Assembly: GCA_008080735.1 (NCBI GenBank)
Contig: SHMW01000025.1
Coordinates: 12,398-47,791, forward strand
Direction: 5' to 3'
DNA from: Promethearchaeota archaeon
GTDB taxonomy: Archaea > Asgardarchaeota > Lokiarchaeia > Sigyniarchaeales > SOKP01
Length of the DNA: 35,394 bases
A program made the position numbers and the translations under genes. This document shows, piece by piece, positions 32,489 through 35,394 of this stretch. Below the pieces are notes generated by a model. It did not search any database, was not told the DNA's origin, and was given only the letters and a program-made list of their open reading frames with translations. The first letter of the stretch is position 1; each line of letters opens with the position of its first letter.

Positions 32489-35371
32489 TCAGAAGATTAT
32501 ATCCTTTTTCCTCGCAGAATATTTAACGATTTCAAAGCCTACTATACATATTAATGAAATTAGAAAACATACCAACCAATCAAACCAAGTGAGGTACATA
32601 AACATAAAATTTATTCCAATCTCGGCTAAGGTTATTTGGACTCCCGGAATATAGATCAATAAAAGTAACACTGAAAATAGAAATCCTGTGATATAAACCA
32701 TTAATCGATTCCGATCTTCGATTAAGCTTTTTATTAAGCTTTTATTTGGGCGTCTAATTTGAAAAACTAAAAAAGTCTCACAAAAGAATAAAGTAATCAT
32801 TAACATAGTCAACGATTTTGTCCTAATTCGGGAAATCGGAGAATCCAAGAAATTAGAAGATGAGATATACAAATCATTTAATGCCCCAAATTCATAATTT
32901 TCTGGGTAAACAGGATATATTCCTAATATTGTAATGAAATAGACTAAGAGCATGGAAATAGCTAATAATATTCCAAAAGCAAATAGTAAGAGTATAGTAT
33001 TTTTAGACAATATCTCCTCAGAATTTCTTGGTCTTTCATTCATAACATCGCTGGAAAATTTATCAAATGTAAGGATAAATCCCGGAAATGTATGAAGTGT
33101 GATCGAAAGGAAAATCCACTGAAAGTAAAATTCTTCGGTTAAAAAATAGGGTAAATCAAGAATAACTGCTAAAATAAACTGAACTATTCCTTCAAATAAA
33201 TTGATACAAATATAGAAAAATACCACTGCGCGGATTTTGGAAAATATTCCCCTTCCTTGTTCTATCCCCTTCACTATGGAATTGAAAGAATCATCAGAAA
33301 TAACCATATCAGAGGCTTCCTTGGCTACATCCGTACCTTGTATCCCCATTGCCACGCCGACATCCGCCATATTTAACGCTAAGGAGTCATTCACACCATC
33401 CCCAGTCATCGCCACCACGCGATTTTCATCTTTATATCGTTTCACAATATTTTCTTTATGTTTAGGAGAAACGCGAGCAAACACCTTGACTCGATTAAAA
33501 TCATAAGAAGATTCAATTTCATTTACTTGTTTTCCTTCGATTACCATATCATTTTTATTATCAATAATCGAGATTTGCCGAGCTATCGCTTCTGCTGTTA
33601 TAGTAGAATCACCTGTAATCATTAAAACTTTTACACCCGCATTTTTGCATTGTTCTACAGAATCTTTCACTCCTTCTCTGGGAGGATCCAATATGGTCAC
33701 GAATCCCAAATACACCATATCAGATTCGAATTTGTCTCTATTATCTTCTGTTGGTTCTGGCATCATATAAAAATCTTTATAGCAAAGACTTAAAATTCTG
33801 TAGCCTTGCGAGGCATATTCTTTGATAATTGTTTGAACCTGGTTCTTCAACTCATTTGTAAATTCTTTTTCCGTCCCATTATAATATATTTGATTACACC
33901 GAGGGATTAAAATTTCGCTTGCTCCTTTTGTAAAGGAAAAGTTTTTTTCATCTCTTCGATAAATTTTCGTCATTCGTTTAATAGAAGAATCGAAAGGATA
34001 TTCCTTTACTAAGTCATATTCCTCGAGCATATAATCGCCCATAATTTTTTGGAATAATACGACTAACGCACCTTCCGTGGGGGAGCCAATAACTTTCCAA
34101 TTATCTACAACTTTGCTTTCCTTTCCCGCTGTTTCTATTTCAGATTTAACTAAAGCTGAATTATTATTTAAAAAGGCAGAAATTAGTAGTAATTTAAGAT
34201 GAGGATAATCTTCTATATGTTTTACATATTCGGTATGCTTTCCTTCCCCTATTTTTATAATTTCCCCTTCCGGAGTGTATCCACTTCCAGTTACTTTATA
34301 TTTAGAACCATTCGACCATATATGCTGCACGGACATCTGGTTTTTTGTTAGAGTCCCTGTTTTATCAGAACAAACTATGCTGACACGACCTAAACTGTCC
34401 ACAGATGCCAAATTCCGTATAATTACACCTTTATGGGCCATCGCAAGCACTCCAGTTAAGAGCACTATTGTGGTTAATAAAGGAATATTTATAGGAAGAA
34501 TGTCAAGCGCTGAATTCAAGCTTTTCACAATCTCAAAACTTTTGAAACCACTAGCAAAAAAGATAAAAAAGAGTGTGACCAGCCAGAAAATAATAACTGC
34601 AATCCCTAACCATTTTCCAAAATTATTCATCTTTTTCTGGATAGGGATTTCGGTTGTGCCCGCAGACTTTAGTCCTTCAGAGATTTTCCCAATCTCAGTA
34701 TCTCCTCCAGTTTTCACCGCAATTGCTCTTCCATTGCCCATAGTGATATAAGTTCCATAAAAGATCATATTTTCTCTTTCTTGAATGGATTTAGGTCCAT
34801 GAATTGCTTTACCTTCAGAATCTTTTTTCACAGGCTCACTCTCACCCGTCAATGATGCTTCATTCACTTCAAGATTTGTACCGCTCACAATTCTCGCATC
34901 TGCGGGGATTTTGTCCCCTTGATTAAGAACGAGTAATTCTCCTAATGCAACCTCTCTTGTTGGGATCTCAGTTTTTTTCCCTTCCCTTATCACGGTTGTT
35001 GTAGGGGCTGCGAGCTCCTTTAAAGCCTCAAGTTTTTTCTGAGCGCGATATTGTTGTATTATTGCAACTAAACAATTTAGAAGAACAATTCCAAGAGTAA
35101 GGGCAATAATTAGAAAATTACCTCTAAATCCTAATAAACTAGCTACTAATAAGATAAGTGCTCCAACTAAATAGATTACAATTAACCAGTTAAATAGAGG
35201 AGCTAAATAAATTTTCACAAAACTTCTCTTATACTTTGGAAGTTCATTATATCCAAACTTTTCCAGTCTTTGATTTGCCTCGTCTTGATTAAGACCAGAG
35301 TGGGGATTAGTATCAAGTTCTGCATACAAATTATTTAGTGTTAAATTATAGTAATTTTGATTTGTTTCCAT
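32489..35371 (-). CDS. P-type cation-transporting ATPase
   Basis: A 960-residue P2-like ATPase with about ten transmembrane helices. Seen: N-terminal cation-ATPase domain, actuator motif SLTGES (173-178), phosphorylation site CSDKTGTLT (Asp336), KGAS nucleotide-domain motif, and hinge TGDGVNDSLALNMADVGVA. Ion-site features differ from Ca2+ pumps: helix 4 reads PINIP (293-297) instead of PEGLP. Helix 5 keeps NLFE (Asn724, Glu727), but helix 6 reads SITLHTFPG with Ser756 and His760 where Ca2+ pumps have the Asn and Asp ligands. Ca2+ specificity is thus doubtful; another cation or protons are possible. The frame is complete in the window, starting at ATG 35371. Confidence 0.92.
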   Translation of the reverse strand: METNQNYYNLTLNNLYAELDTNPHSGLNQDEANQRLEKFGYNELPKYKRSFVKIYLAPLFNWLIVIYLVGALILLVASLLGFRGNFLIIALTLGIVLLNCLVAIIQQYRAQKKLEALKELAAPTTTVIREGKKTEIPTREVALGELLVLNQGDKIPADARIVSGTNLEVNEASLTGESEPVKKDSEGKAIHGPKSIQERENMIFYGTYITMGNGRAIAVKTGGDTEIGKISEGLKSAGTTEIPIQKKMNNFGKWLGIAVIIFWLVTLFFIFFASGFKSFEIVKSLNSALDILPINIPLLTTIVLLTGVLAMAHKGVIIRNLASVDSLGRVSIVCSDKTGTLTKNQMSVQHIWSNGSKYKVTGSGYTPEGEIIKIGEGKHTEYVKHIEDYPHLKLLLISAFLNNNSALVKSEIETAGKESKVVDNWKVIGSPTEGALVVLFQKIMGDYMLEEYDLVKEYPFDSSIKRMTKIYRRDEKNFSFTKGASEILIPRCNQIYYNGTEKEFTNELKNQVQTIIKEYASQGYRILSLCYKDFYMMPEPTEDNRDKFESDMVYLGFVTILDPPREGVKDSVEQCKNAGVKVLMITGDSTITAEAIARQISIIDNKNDMVIEGKQVNEIESSYDFNRVKVFARVSPKHKENIVKRYKDENRVVAMTGDGVNDSLALNMADVGVAMGIQGTDVAKEASDMVISDDSFNSIVKGIEQGRGIFSKIRAVVFFYICINLFEGIVQFILAVILDLPYFLTEEFYFQWIFLSITLHTFPGFILTFDKFSSDVMNERPRNSEEILSKNTILLLFAFGILLAISMLLVYFITILGIYPVYPENYEFGALNDLYISSSNFLDSPISRIRTKSLTMLMITLFFCETFLVFQIRRPNKSLIKSLIEDRNRLMVYITGFLFSVLLLLIYIPGVQITLAEIGINFMFMYLTWFDWLVCFLISLICIVGFEIVKYSARKKDIIF

Positions 35372-35394
35372 AAAAATCTACTATAGTTTTTAAT

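Noticed and set aside
1..35394. CRISPR array, insertion sequence or prophage
   Set aside because: No regularly spaced repeats, transposase, integrase or phage structural genes were seen in the window.

Overview
The window looks like chromosome of an Asgard archaeon, most likely a Lokiarchaeia-type lineage. The DNA is AT-rich. Archaeal markers are Alba, UPF0147, TATA-box promoters and a tRNA with archaeal-type introns. The Asgard-leaning signs are a Rab/Ras-like GTPase fused to a longin-like N-terminal domain and a surface protein with a C-terminal sorting tail of the kind described in Lokiarchaea. A glycyl radical enzyme indicates anaerobic life. The assignment is inference from gene content, not from a marker phylogeny.

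Layout. 0.1-5 kb: an EF-Tu/SelB-like protein that has lost its GTPase motifs, PEP synthase, UPF0147 and a tRNA-Pro(CGG) with two introns. 5-8.4 kb: the longin-GTPase fusion, a nitroreductase and an M20 amidohydrolase. 8.7-12.5 kb: a DEAD-box helicase and a glycyl radical enzyme without a neighbouring activase. 12.7-15.8 kb: short membrane, surface and regulatory proteins in sparse AT-rich DNA. 15.9-18.3 kb: a multi-PAS sensor histidine kinase. 18.8-19.1 kb: a cold-shock protein gene interrupted by a 29-nt element that has the form of an archaeal bulge-helix-bulge intron. 20-21.8 kb: a Ku/DNA-ligase pair for end joining. 22.1-26.4 kb: TPR protein, Alba, a helical orphan, a lone ATP-cone, a phosphoribosyltransferase and a small HhH protein. 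26.4-35.4 kb: a membrane protein, a lone pyruvate-kinase C-terminal-type domain, threonine ammonia-lyase, an HDAC-family deacetylase, an FKBP/SlyD-type isomerase, a DUF362 protein and a P-type cation ATPase with altered ion-site motifs.

Most genes stand alone with their own promoters. The clearest operon is ku-ligase; others are loose same-strand runs. Shared themes are RNA handling (helicase, cold-shock protein, intron-containing tRNA), DNA and chromatin upkeep (Ku/ligase, Alba, deacetylase), and anaerobic carbon and amino-acid metabolism.

The strongest novelty is the cold-shock gene. Removing 29 nt restores a continuous 88-residue cold-shock domain. The element's helix and bulges follow the same cutting geometry as the T-loop intron of the tRNA 14 kb away, so one splicing endonuclease could process both an mRNA and a tRNA.
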